This document shows positions 40,770 through 49,703 of a stretch of 64,000 nt of DNA, piece by piece. Within the stretch, counting starts at the first letter, position 1, and the number at the start of each line of letters is the position of its first letter. The stretch comes from Cohnella baijiui (GTDB lineage Bacteria > Bacillota > Bacilli > Paenibacillales > Paenibacillaceae), in NCBI RefSeq assembly GCF_020731285.1, contig NZ_JAJFOW010000001.1, forward strand, positions 62,001 to 126,000, in the 5' to 3' direction. The position numbers and the translations under genes were made by a program. The notes beneath the pieces were generated by a model. That model ran no database searches, was not told the DNA's origin, and saw only the letters and a program-made list of their open reading frames with translations.

Positions 40770-43700
40770 CTAGTTGTTGATCGTCAGTTTAAAGCCGTTT
40801 TGCAAGTAATACAGTCCCGGGTACGCGACGTTGCTCGTCTTCAAGCCGTTGAACGTGGCCGCGCCGTTGCTCGTGTAGGCGAATACCGCCGCGCCCAGAT
40901 GCGGGCCCGAAAATCTCGACGTAGTCACGCCGTCCAGCCCCGTGCCGTTGATCGTCATATTGTTGAACACGACATTCTCGAAGCCGCCGCCGTAGCCGAA
41001 CTGGATCGCGTCGCGCTGCGAATTGAGAATATCGATGTTCGTGAACGTCACGTTGCGAATGGCGTCGCTCGACGCCTCGAGGTCGATCGCGCCGCGTTCG
41101 CCGTTGTACAGATCCTTGCTGGTGCCGCAGTTCACGATCGTATTGTCGGAGAAAACGATGCCCGTGTTGTTCTGGAAGTGGTAGCCCGGAAAGACCGTGT
41201 TCATCCGGATGCCGGACCCGCCGACGCAGTCGACGATGTAGTTGTGGTCGGCCTTGTGACCGCTGCCGCCGAAGAAGGCGATGCCGCCGGCGCGCCAGTT
41301 GTTCTCGATCGTGTTGTACGAGAACGTATTGTTGACGCCGGCCGGCGCCCCGTTCGTGTTGCTGGTCCACACGGCCAGCGCGTCGTCGCCGTTGTTCCGG
41401 AGGTTGCTGTTCCGGACGGTCGAGTTGCTCGTGCCCTGGGCGAAGTTGACGCCGTCGGCCAGATTGTTGCGGATGCGGCTGTTCTCGATCGTCAGCCCGT
41501 TCGCGTAGATGGCTGGCGTATGGGCATAATCCCCGACCCAGAAGCCGCATTCAAAGTGCTCTACCCAAACGTCGTGGATGACGGAATTCGTGCCGAAATT
41601 GTCCATGAAGCCTTTGTAGACGGCGTTTTGGCCGTACCGCGATCGCAGGTTCGAGTTCAGATACACGTTGCCGAAATCCAATTTGCCGGAGATCCGCAGC
41701 GAGATGCCGCCTCCCGACGCGTTGGGGTTCGTAAACTGGACGTTCGTGTACCAGAAGCCGGCGCCCGTAACGGTCAGATTGTTGATCATGTTGTTCGCGG
41801 AGCCGATCTCCCACATGCCGCTCAGATGGAACGTCCCTTCCGGGATGTAGAGCGTTTTGCCGGAGGCGACCGCGGCGTTGACGGCGGCCTTGAAGGCGGC
41901 CAGATCGTCCTGCCCGTCGTTTGCCACGGCGCCGTAATCGGTCACCGAGACGGAATTGGTTGGACGCGGAACGGCAGTAGGCACAGGCTCTATCTCGAGG
42001 AAGTCGACGCCGTATTCCAGGCTATCCCCGTTGTTTTTCTGAATGCGGATCGAATCGCCGGGCTTCAGCGGCGTATCCAGCTTCCAGTGGACTTCGTCGA
42101 AGCGGAACAGCGGCCGGCCCGCGCTAGGCGCGTCGCCGGGCATGTCGCCCGAGAAGTACTGCCAGCTGTAGTAGGACGTCAAAGACACCGTCTTGGCCTT
42201 GGCGCCGTTGACGAATACGTCCAGCGATCCGTTCAGTCCCATCCCGTCCTGCGAGTCGGGCATCGTAAAGCGCATCGTAACGCCCGCGCCCCCCTGCCCT
42301 TGCCGCACCGTCCACGTCGCGCTCGCGCCGTTCGCAGGCAGCGCGGCATACTTTTGGCCGGACGCTTCCGATGCCGTCAGCGACTGGTCGAACGTAGGCG
42401 CGGTCCGCAGCACGGCGCCTCCGCCCAAGTCGGCGTCCTCCGTGTCATAGCGGCTGTAGGGTACGGTTGCGCCGCGCTGGCCGTAGACGACCAGATTGGT
42501 CGTGCCGACGTTGTTCGCCTGCTTGCTCTCCAGCTCGCTCGCGTCCGCCACCGCGGTCGTCGTCACCGTGTAGCTGCCGCTCGCGGCCGTCCATGTGCCG
42601 GGCAGGACGATATTCGCGGACGCGCCCGGGGCCAAGACGCCGTTGTACGCGCCGCTGAACGTCTGAACCGTCGTTCCGGCGGCGTTCTTCAAGACGACCG
42701 TGACGTCATGCGCCCCACCGGCCGTCGCGATAGTGCCTTGGTTTTTCAGATTGACGGAGAAGCTCACCGCGTTGCCCGCGACGGGCGCGTTCGGCGACCA
42801 GGAGACGGCGCCGACGAGATCCGAGCTCGCCACCGGCGTCACGGTCATCGCGTTCGGATTCGTGTAGCTATTGTTGTCCTTATTCAGCTCGATGATCGCG
42901 TTGCTTTCGTCGACTTTGGCGCCGACGCTATAGGTGCCCGCGTTTTTCGCGCCGGCATTGACCGACACGGTCGTCTGCGCCCCCGCCGCGAGCGCGCCGA
43001 CGGCGGCGGTGCCCGCCGGCTCGTTGTTCAGATAGAAGTTGACGGTCGTCGCGGGCGCGTTGTCGGTCCCGATGTTTTTCACAGTCGCGTTCAGCGTAAT
43101 CGCGTTGTTCTCGACCGGAGACACCGGCGACCAGGACATGCCGGCAATCGTCAAGTCGGGATTCGGAGCGGGCGCGCCGAACACCTGGAATTCGGCCATT
43201 TGGCCTGCGGGCGCGCCCGAATTCGAAGCGATGTTCAGTTGCAGCCGCTTGACCGTCGCCGTGACGGGAATGGTCACCGTATTGCCGGTAGCCGGGTTAA
43301 ACGTATACGCCTGCGAGGAGACGAGGTTGGCAAACGTGGTCGTGTCCTGATTGTGCCCGAGCACCTGGATCGTTTGCGTTCGCGTAGCCCAAACCGCGGC
43401 CGGATTCAGCTTAAGCACGACCGAAGTCATGTTGTAGTTGGCGCCCAGGTCGAGCGTCAGCGTGCTCGGGTTGCCCGCTCCTTCCCAATACGTACTCGTA
43501 TCGTTGTCGTTGGCGTTGGTCGCCACATAGGTATACGTGTTGGACGAGGCAGTAATCGGCTTGCCGATCGCGATATTGCTTCCCGGCGACGGTGTCGGTG
43601 TCGGTGTTGGCGTTGGCGTCGGTGTCGGCGTTGGTGTTGGCGTTGGTGTTGGCGTTGGCGTCGGTGTTGGCGTCGGCGTGGAGGTTGCCGCCTCGATCGT

Positions 43701-44618
43701 GATCTGGTCGACGTTGACGTTGGCCGAATCGCCAGGATCGTATTTGTAAGCGATCGTATTGGTGCCGGCGTTCAAATTGAGCGACTCCGTCTTGGTGCCC
43801 CACGTATCCCAATTGGCCAAGTTCGGCAGCGACGTCGTTCTCGCTTTCGCGCCGTTCACGTAGATGCTGAGCGTACTTGCCGCGCTATTCGCGTTGCCGT
43901 ATCTCAGCGTGACGTTACGGTTGCCGGCGCTCGGCACGTTGACGGTAAATGTCGTCGTCGCCCCTTGGTTCCAGTAGCCGTCGACGAACCCCGTGCCGGC
44001 GTAGCCCGCATGGTCCGTGTTCACCTTCGCCCCGCCGGTCAGCGCGGCAGATTCGGCTTGATACGTATCGGTGCCCGGCGTCGGGGACGGCGTCGGCGTC
44101 GCGCCGTCCGCTCCGTAAATTTCAAGCTCCGAGAGCTGCGCGGCAGGCCAGCCGGTATTGGCCGTGAAATTCAATTTGACGTATCGCGCGCTCGCTGCGG
44201 CGAAGTTGATCGTAACCGCATTGCCGCTGGCCGGATTAAACGTGTAACCGGCCGAAGCGACGAGATCCGCGAACGTCGTCCCATTCGCGCTGCCTTGGAC
44301 CGCCAGCGTCTGCGTCCTTGCTTCCCAGCCGGCGGGCAGTTTCAACACGAGCTGGTCGATGCTGACGCTGGACCCTAGATCGACTTGAATCCACTGCGGA
44401 AAGGCGTTGTTCGTGCTTTCCCAATACGTGCCGGCGTCGCCGTCTTTGACATGGCTCGGCGCATAGTTCTGGGATTGGCCGTTTGCGGTGATCGTCTTGC
44501 CCGGCGTCAGATTCGTTCCGCCGGCGGCGGATGCCGGCGAGAACGGACCGATTGCCAGGATCAGGCCGGTAAACAGCATGCTCACGATTAACGACCAGGC
44601 GATATACTTATGGCGCAT
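40770..44618 (-). CDS. Secreted multidomain alpha-1,3-glucanase (GH87)
   Basis: 1282 residues from the ATG at 44618 (GAGGAGG before it). Order: signal peptide; discoidin domain 1 (about 32-160); CBM6/35-like domain (about 185-310); Thr-Pro linker (313-343); discoidin domain 2 (about 345-480); two CARDB-type adhesion domains (about 485-710); a conserved domain (about 720-880); and a right-handed beta-helix catalytic domain starting VSVTDYGAVANDGQDD. The DS1-CBM-TP-DS2-UCD-catalytic order matches known bacterial GH87 mutanases. Asp1055, Asp1078 and Asp1079 have the same 23-residue spacing as the catalytic Asp of characterised enzymes. It would cut alpha-1,3-glucan of fungal walls or dental-type biofilms outside the cell. 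Confidence 0.88.
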   Translation of the reverse strand: MRHKYIAWSLIVSMLFTGLILAIGPFSPASAAGGTNLTPGKTITANGQSQNYAPSHVKDGDAGTYWESTNNAFPQWIQVDLGSSVSIDQLVLKLPAGWEARTQTLAVQGSANGTTFADLVASAGYTFNPASGNAVTINFAAASARYVKLNFTANTGWPAAQLSELEIYGADGATPTPSPTPGTDTYQAESAALTGGAKVNTDHAGYAGTGFVDGYWNQGATTTFTVNVPSAGNRNVTLRYGNANSAASTLSIYVNGAKARTTSLPNLANWDTWGTKTESLNLNAGTNTIAYKYDPGDSANVNVDQITIEAATSTPTPTPTPTPTPTPTPTPTPTPTPTPTPTPSPGSNIAIGKPITASSNTYTYVATNANDNDTSTYWEGAGNPSTLTLDLGANYNMTSVVLKLNPAAVWATRTQTIQVLGHNQDTTTFANLVSSQAYTFNPATGNTVTIPVTATVKRLQLNIASNSGAPAGQMAEFQVFGAPAPNPDLTIAGMSWSPVSPVENNAITLNATVKNIGTDNAPATTVNFYLNNEPAGTAAVGALAAGAQTTVSVNAGAKNAGTYSVGAKVDESNAIIELNKDNNSYTNPNAMTVTPVASSDLVGAVSWSPNAPVAGNAVSFSVNLKNQGTIATAGGAHDVTVVLKNAAGTTVQTFSGAYNGVLAPGASANIVLPGTWTAASGSYTVTTTAVADASELESKQANNVGTTNLVVYGQRGATVPYSRYDTEDADLGGGAVLRTAPTFDQSLTASEASGQKYAALPANGASATWTVRQGQGGAGVTMRFTMPDSQDGMGLNGSLDVFVNGAKAKTVSLTSYYSWQYFSGDMPGDAPSAGRPLFRFDEVHWKLDTPLKPGDSIRIQKNNGDSLEYGVDFLEIEPVPTAVPRPTNSVSVTDYGAVANDGQDDLAAFKAAVNAAVASGKTLYIPEGTFHLSGMWEIGSANNMINNLTVTGAGFWYTNVQFTNPNASGGGISLRISGKLDFGNVYLNSNLRSRYGQNAVYKGFMDNFGTNSVIHDVWVEHFECGFWVGDYAHTPAIYANGLTIENSRIRNNLADGVNFAQGTSNSTVRNSNLRNNGDDALAVWTSNTNGAPAGVNNTFSYNTIENNWRAGGIAFFGGSGHKADHNYIVDCVGGSGIRMNTVFPGYHFQNNTGIVFSDNTIVNCGTSKDLYNGERGAIDLEASSDAIRNVTFTNIDILNSQRDAIQFGYGGGFENVVFNNMTINGTGLDGVTTSRFSGPHLGAAVFAYTSNGAATFNGLKTSNVAYPGLYYLQNGFKLTINN
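43588..43680 (-). repeat. Tandem hexamer repeat coding a Thr-Pro linker
   Basis: About fifteen copies of GGYGTY on the plus strand encode alternating Thr-Pro on the minus strand, joining the CBM and second discoidin domain of the glucanase. A tract of this type can change length by slippage in six-base steps without breaking the frame. Confidence 0.85.
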
Positions 44619-44696
44619 TACAGTCCTCCTCTTGTCGATGGGTTGCACGGCGAGAAAAGCAAAAGGAACTTCGAAGTGCCATGACAGCGGTTCCAA

Positions 44697-44712
44697 TTCT
44701 AATCGCTTTCAA
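44697..44712 (-). promoter_or_regulatory. cre-like site (CcpA) before the glucanase gene
   Basis: TTGAAAGCGATTAGAA on the minus strand fits the catabolite-response consensus with one mismatch. It lies between a TATAAT-like -10 (44812-44817) and the start codon, where a bound repressor would block elongation. The rest of 44619-44993 holds no other gene that I can support. Confidence 0.35.
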
Positions 44713-44993
44713 CGCTTGCCAAAAAGCCCGTTTTTCCTAATCCCCTCCTCTTCTCCGATCGCGCGAGGCGAACGCAGGACCAGGCCGCCTCGTTTGCCTT
44801 CGCGCCTTTTCATTATAGAGACTGGACCGGCCGGCCGATGAGGAGCAATCTTACGCGAATGATAGGCGATTCCATGCACCTTGCGTTTCATCCGATCATC
44901 GGCAGCATCGCCAGCTTCCGCATAGCGCAGCCGATTGCTGGGAAACACATAAAGGGATTCGAGAACAACCCAGAGGGGATCAGGTGAGCGCGG

Positions 44994-46331
44994 ATGGCAA
45001 CTCGAGGGTGGGAACAACTGCTGGTGGAGAAGTTTCAGGGAAACGCCGACTTTGCCATCAAGCAAGCCGTCATCGCAGGCCGGGCCGTCGCCGTCTATAT
45101 GTTCGAATCGATCGTCGATCTCCCGGCGACGCTGGAACGGATGGATCAAAGCCTCGTCGGCCTTCGCCCGGACATTCGCGCACTGGAGCAGCTAGCCGAT
45201 CTCTACCGGCTCCGCGCGGATCCTACGTTAACGGAACTGGCGCATCTCCTGCTGCAAGGCAAGCTGGTCATCCGCCATCCGGAGTCGGGCGAGCCCATGG
45301 TGTTCAAGGCGGAACCTCCCGCCATCACGCGGCCGGTCTCGTCCGCGGAAAACGAGAATCGGATCCAGGGCGCCAACGACGCCTTTACGGAAGAACTTCA
45401 GATCAACATCGGCCTCCTTCGCAAAAATCTGAAACGGCAGGATTTGATGATCGTCAAGTATTCGCTCGGGAGCACGTCTTGCCGGGAAGTCGCGCTGGTC
45501 TATCTTCGGAGCGAGACCAACCCCGAGATCGTCCGCGCGGTGGACGACCGCTTGAAGCAAAACAAGCGCCGGGACATCCGGCAAGTCGACGATTTGCTCG
45601 GCCTATTGGGGCATCCCAGATTTGCGCTGGTGGCCACGTACGTTTCGACGGAGCTGCCGGAGGAAGCCGCTCAAAATTTGCTGGACGGCAAAGCAGTGCT
45701 GCTCTTGGATCAGTTCCCGAACGCTTTGGCGGTTCCGGCGATCGTCCGGGATGTTTGGTCCATCAAGACGGACCACAACTATCCGCAAACTTATTTGGCT
45801 TTTTTCCGGTTTATCCGGTTGATCGGCATCGTCTTCGCGATCGTCATGCCGGGTCTCTACGTCGTGCTCAACTCCGTCAATCCGGAATTGCTGCGGATTC
45901 AGCTTGCCCTCTCGGTCGCCAAAAGCCGCGAAGGCGTCCCTTATCCCGCGTTTATCGAAGTGCTGCTCATGCTGCTCGTCCTGGAAATGGTCATCGAAGC
46001 GACTACCCGCTTGCCCAAGAGCATCGGTCCGACGATCACGATGATCGGAGGCATTATTCTCGGACAAGCCATCGTGCAGGCGAAGCTGGTCAGCAACCTG
46101 CTCATCATCATCCTGGCGGCTTCGACGATCGCGAATTTTACGGTCGCCGGATATTTGAATACGATCGGCATCCGCATTTTCAAATACGTCGTGCTGTTCG
46201 TCAGCGCCGCTTTCGGCATTTTGGGGCTCGAAGTCGCCGTCATTTGGATGTTCCTTTACTTTGCCGGCTTAAAAACGTTAACGGTGCCTTATCTCAGTCT
46301 CAGCGTGAAGGGATCGAAAGCGGATGAGTAA
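44994..46331 (+). CDS. Spore germination receptor subunit A (GerA/GerKA family)
   Basis: 445 residues: a soluble N-terminal domain of about 240 residues, then four or five membrane helices (RLIGIVFAIVMPGLYVVLNSV; FIEVLLMLLVLEMVIEATTRLP; MIGGIILGQAIVQAKLVS; KYVVLFVSAAFGILGLEV). The LEMVIEATTRLPKSIGPTITMIGGIILGQ stretch is diagnostic for GerA proteins of the spore inner membrane. First gene of an A-B-C operon, with eight bases of overlap to the B gene. Confidence 0.92.
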   Translation: MATRGWEQLLVEKFQGNADFAIKQAVIAGRAVAVYMFESIVDLPATLERMDQSLVGLRPDIRALEQLADLYRLRADPTLTELAHLLLQGKLVIRHPESGEPMVFKAEPPAITRPVSSAENENRIQGANDAFTEELQINIGLLRKNLKRQDLMIVKYSLGSTSCREVALVYLRSETNPEIVRAVDDRLKQNKRRDIRQVDDLLGLLGHPRFALVATYVSTELPEEAAQNLLDGKAVLLLDQFPNALAVPAIVRDVWSIKTDHNYPQTYLAFFRFIRLIGIVFAIVMPGLYVVLNSVNPELLRIQLALSVAKSREGVPYPAFIEVLLMLLVLEMVIEATTRLPKSIGPTITMIGGIILGQAIVQAKLVSNLLIIILAASTIANFTVAGYLNTIGIRIFKYVVLFVSAAFGILGLEVAVIWMFLYFAGLKTLTVPYLSLSVKGSKADE

Positions 46332-47388
46332 GCGTTTGTTGGGCGCATTATTCGTGCAGATCCATTTGGCCGCCATCCTGTCTTTCTATGCGACGAAGGT
46401 GATCGAGACAACCTCGAGCGGGCATTGGGAAGCCATCGCGATCGGGTGCTTGCTCGAGCTGCTGCTGGCTTGGTTGTATTTGAAGGGGCTTTCCGCTTTC
46501 CCCGGGCGGCACATCGGCGAGATCATTCGGGAGACGGTAGGCGCCTGGGCGGCAAGGGCGCTTCTCCTGCCGTTCGTGGCGTTTTTGTTTTTTTATGTCA
46601 TTCTGCAGAGCCGCTATCAGCTCGTCAAGATCAACATCGTTATGCTGCCCTCTACGCCGCTATGGGCCGTGCTGATGTTGTATATGGCGCTGCCGATTTA
46701 CGCCGCGGTCAAAGGCATTCAGACGATCGCCCGTTTGGGCGCCGCGCTGTTTCTCTCCTTCATGCCCTTCGTGGTGTTCTCGATGTTCATCAGTTATTCC
46801 AATTTTGAATGGCGCAACATTTTCCCCGTCTGGCGGTCCGATCCCGCGTTCCTCGCGCAGCCTTCGTTTTATACGAGCCTGTTCGCCTTCTCCGGCTTTT
46901 TGTTTTTGGGCATGGTCTCTTCGCGCAAGCCGGTCAAGCTGCGCAAGCTCTGGCCGGCGATGGCGCTCGTGACCGTCTTCCAATTCGCGAGTGTCTACGT
47001 GCCGCTGCTCATTTTCGGCCAGGAAACGGCGGCACGGTTTCAATACCCGGTGACGATGGCGTCGGACACGGTCGATCTCGAGTGGGTCATCTTCGATTGG
47101 CTGCCCACGTTCTCGGTCGTCTCCTCCAGCGCCCTGGGCATCGTCGAATCGTCCGTTCGGATCTGGATGATCCTGACGCTGCTTCGCAAGCTTTACTTGC
47201 CCATGGGCGACAAATGGTTGGCGGGATTGGTCGGCATTGCGATGTTTTTCCTCAGCCTGCGCATCCACGGCATGCAGATGCTGGACCGTTTCTTCGCGTT
47301 GAGCGCGACGCTGTGCCTTTACAGCATGATCGTTCTCCCGCTCGTCTTGGCCTTGTTGGGACGGTACAAAAGGAGGTCTTCCGGATGA
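46324..47388 (+). CDS. Spore germination receptor subunit B (GerB family)
   Basis: 354 residues with ten membrane helices, an APC-superfamily-like integral subunit that probably binds the germinant. Family marks include HIGEIIRETVGAWAARALLLPFVAFLFFYVIL and the polar NFEWRNIFPVWR loop. It overlaps the A gene and, by ATGA, the C gene. Confidence 0.9.
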   Translation: MSKRLLGALFVQIHLAAILSFYATKVIETTSSGHWEAIAIGCLLELLLAWLYLKGLSAFPGRHIGEIIRETVGAWAARALLLPFVAFLFFYVILQSRYQLVKINIVMLPSTPLWAVLMLYMALPIYAAVKGIQTIARLGAALFLSFMPFVVFSMFISYSNFEWRNIFPVWRSDPAFLAQPSFYTSLFAFSGFLFLGMVSSRKPVKLRKLWPAMALVTVFQFASVYVPLLIFGQETAARFQYPVTMASDTVDLEWVIFDWLPTFSVVSSSALGIVESSVRIWMILTLLRKLYLPMGDKWLAGLVGIAMFFLSLRIHGMQMLDRFFALSATLCLYSMIVLPLVLALLGRYKRRSSG

Positions 47389-48443
47389 CAAGGATGACGC
47401 GGGTGCTGGCTGCCCTCCTCCCGCTCGTCCTCCTGTGCGGCTGTTGGGACGTGCGCGACATCAACAAACGCTACTTGCCCGTCGTTATGGGCATTACGAA
47501 GGGCAAGCACGCGGACTACTCCATCACGCTCCAAATTCCCTCCGTCATCGGGAAGACGCAAATCCTGCAACAGGAGGCCGACTCGATCAGCAAAGCGCTG
47601 GACCTCATCCGCACCAAAGCGGAAAAGCATGTAGACCTGCTGCATTTGCGGCTGTTCCTGATTAGCGAGGAGATGGCAAAGAGCGGCTTGGAGGATGTCA
47701 TGGATTTCGCGATTCGGGCCAACGACATCTCCATCAAGGGCATGGTGGCCATCGTCACGGGCGACTTCGACAAAACGCTGCACCACCAGATCAGCCCGAC
47801 CCCGGAAATATCGTCCTACGATTATTTCAGCGAGGAGAGCGGCTGGACGCCGAATGTTTCCATTGTACGAATATGGGAAGCGTTCAAGGGCAGCCAATCC
47901 TACACCGAGGATCTGGCCTATCCGATTGTGCATATGGGGACGGACACATTGTACGACTTCAGGGGCTCCGCGATCATGAAGAAGAACAAGATGGTCGGCT
48001 CCATGACGCCGGAGCAGACGTTGATCTACAATATCTTCCTGGAAAAGTATACGGGAGGAACGATCGAGGCGGCCAAAGACACGACCGTCATTATCAAAAA
48101 AGCCAAGATGCGCCACCACAAATCTTGGACGGCGTCTGGCCCGCAGCTCAAAAGCGACGTCTATCTGGACGTCGCCGTGACGGAAAACAAAAGAAACCTA
48201 TCCAATCGGCAGATCGCAGAGGAGATTCGGCTGCTTATCGACGAGAAAGGCGACGAGATCGTCGCCAAAATGCGCGGACTCGACTCCGACTTCCTCGGCG
48301 TCGGCCAGATCTTCCGCCCGACGATGAACGAGAGACAAATCAAGGAATGGAAAACGAAGTGGTTCCCGCAACTGAAGTTCGAACTATCGGTCAAAGTCAA
48401 CATTCGCGACAACATTTACTTCAAGGAGGGCAGGCAGCGCTAA
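47385..48443 (+). CDS. Spore germination receptor lipoprotein C (GerC family)
   Basis: 352 residues. Start at 47385 is set by AAAAGGAGG and the ATGA overlap with the B gene. Signal sequence with lipobox LLCGC followed by WDVRDINKRYLPVVMGIT, the classic GerC opening; the C-terminal domain ends KWFPQLKFELSVKVNIRDN. It is anchored on the outer face of the spore inner membrane and completes the germinant receptor. Confidence 0.92.
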   Translation: MTRMTRVLAALLPLVLLCGCWDVRDINKRYLPVVMGITKGKHADYSITLQIPSVIGKTQILQQEADSISKALDLIRTKAEKHVDLLHLRLFLISEEMAKSGLEDVMDFAIRANDISIKGMVAIVTGDFDKTLHHQISPTPEISSYDYFSEESGWTPNVSIVRIWEAFKGSQSYTEDLAYPIVHMGTDTLYDFRGSAIMKKNKMVGSMTPEQTLIYNIFLEKYTGGTIEAAKDTTVIIKKAKMRHHKSWTASGPQLKSDVYLDVAVTENKRNLSNRQIAEEIRLLIDEKGDEIVAKMRGLDSDFLGVGQIFRPTMNERQIKEWKTKWFPQLKFELSVKVNIRDNIYFKEGRQR

Positions 48444-48463
48444 CGTCGGCGCTCCTAGCGACA

Positions 48464-48497
48464 AACAGATCCCGCGGGGTTCTCCTCGGGATCTGTT
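48464..48497. terminator. Hairpin between convergent gerC and telA-like genes
   Basis: AACAGATCCCG (48464-48474) and its exact complement (48487-48497). T-runs are short on both sides, so it may terminate weakly in either direction. Confidence 0.5.
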
Positions 48498-48529
48498 CAT
48501 GCGTTTCGTTCGAATTCGTCATGCTTCGG

Positions 48530-49669
48530 TCAAAGTCCCAGCTTTTGACCTTTCTCCAACCGCTGGATTTGCTGTTCGCCGGTATCGGCGAGCTCGCGGA
48601 ACTGATTGATGGTCTCCCGCATTTTAGGCAGCGCCTCCTGTTTGTAGGTGCTGATCGAATCAAGCGCAGACAGCACGTCCGCGAACGCTTGTTTCAGCGT
48701 ATCGACCGAGATGCTCGTTTCGAGCGACTGCTTGTGGATCGCGGCTCCCTGCTCTTTGAGCATCCGGGATGTCCCGGCGATCAGATCGTTGGTGGTTTGG
48801 TTCAGCAGCTCGATCTTTTTCAGCACAATCTTCTGATTGTACAGCGCGCTGGCGACGGTAACCGAGATTTTGAGCGCGGAGATGGTGACGTTCTTCGCGC
48901 GGTCGACGCCGCGAATGAGTTCCTTGTTGTTGCGGATGACGACTTCGATGGCCATGATGCCTTGCTGGTTGACGACGAGCATCTGCTGCAGATCCATGAC
49001 CCGCTGGCGCAGCGGGAACAGCACTTCTTCGGTGATGAACCGGATCTTGTCCGGGTCCTCCTCCCGTTGCTTGGCCGCTTCGAGCTGCGCTTCGATGGAC
49101 TGATCCATCATCATGCCCAGCTGGATTTCCTTTTGCAGCTTTTTGGTCAGGTCGCGCAGCGTCTGCTGTTCGATCTCAAGCGTCGTATTGTCGTTTTTCA
49201 GCGTGACCCGCCCTTTGTCCAGGGAGACGACGATGTCCGCGATGACGGAGTCCGCCTTCTGGTATTTCAGAAAATACGCGCGAAGCGGATTGAACAGCTT
49301 GCCGAGGAAGCCGGTCTTGGCGAAGTCGATGACGCTCGGGTCCAGATCCTTCAGCTGCATATGCAGATCGGTCAGTCCTTTGGCCACCATGCCGCCTTCG
49401 TCGCCGGTTTTGGACAGGTTGCCGACCTGCACTTGCAGCAGCTGGTTTTTGCCCGAGGAAGATTTCATCGTGTTCAGGCCGAACGTCTCGATCGACTGCA
49501 GAATTTCTTTGCGTTTGTCGAGGGAATCGAGATCGATCGTCATGATCGTGGAGACGTTGTCGTCCGCGATCTGCTGAAGCTTGGCGACGTCCTCGGGGAC
49601 CGGCTTCACCTCCTGCTCGATGACCGCTTTGATTTCTTCGGGGCTGGCGACTTCCATCGTGAATGACAT
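48530..49669 (-). CDS. TelA/YaaN-family protein (toxic anion resistance family)
   Basis: 379 residues, soluble and mostly helical, with the TelA family signatures VAKGLTDLHMQLKDLDPS, FFLKYQKADSVIADIV-type segment, LPLRQRVMDLQQMLVVNQQGIMAIEVVIRNNKELIRGVDRAKNVT, and a C-terminal coiled coil. The family name comes from tellurite resistance, but in Bacillus the homologue yaaN is part of the sigma-W envelope-stress regulon with xpaC. Here it is last in a three-gene operon after an XpaC-like and a vWA protein. Confidence 0.88.
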   Translation of the reverse strand: MSFTMEVASPEEIKAVIEQEVKPVPEDVAKLQQIADDNVSTIMTIDLDSLDKRKEILQSIETFGLNTMKSSSGKNQLLQVQVGNLSKTGDEGGMVAKGLTDLHMQLKDLDPSVIDFAKTGFLGKLFNPLRAYFLKYQKADSVIADIVVSLDKGRVTLKNDNTTLEIEQQTLRDLTKKLQKEIQLGMMMDQSIEAQLEAAKQREEDPDKIRFITEEVLFPLRQRVMDLQQMLVVNQQGIMAIEVVIRNNKELIRGVDRAKNVTISALKISVTVASALYNQKIVLKKIELLNQTTNDLIAGTSRMLKEQGAAIHKQSLETSISVDTLKQAFADVLSALDSISTYKQEALPKMRETINQFRELADTGEQQIQRLEKGQKLGL

Positions 49670-49703
49670 GCGTTTTCCTCCTTAGTGGGAACCTCGTATC
49701 GCC

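Noticed and set aside
43588-43680. Repeat tract considered as a CRISPR or minisatellite
   Set aside because: Hexamer units without spacers, in frame in a coding sequence, encoding a Thr-Pro linker.
40758-44378. A 1206-codon open frame on the plus strand opposite the glucanase gene
   Set aside because: Arg/Val/Ala-rich, no domains, and fully overlapped by a gene with clear domains; an effect of high GC at third positions.
48530-49669. Direct call of tellurite resistance for the TelA gene
   Set aside because: No other ter genes are present; the neighbours and the promoter fit the envelope-stress xpaC-yaaN context better.
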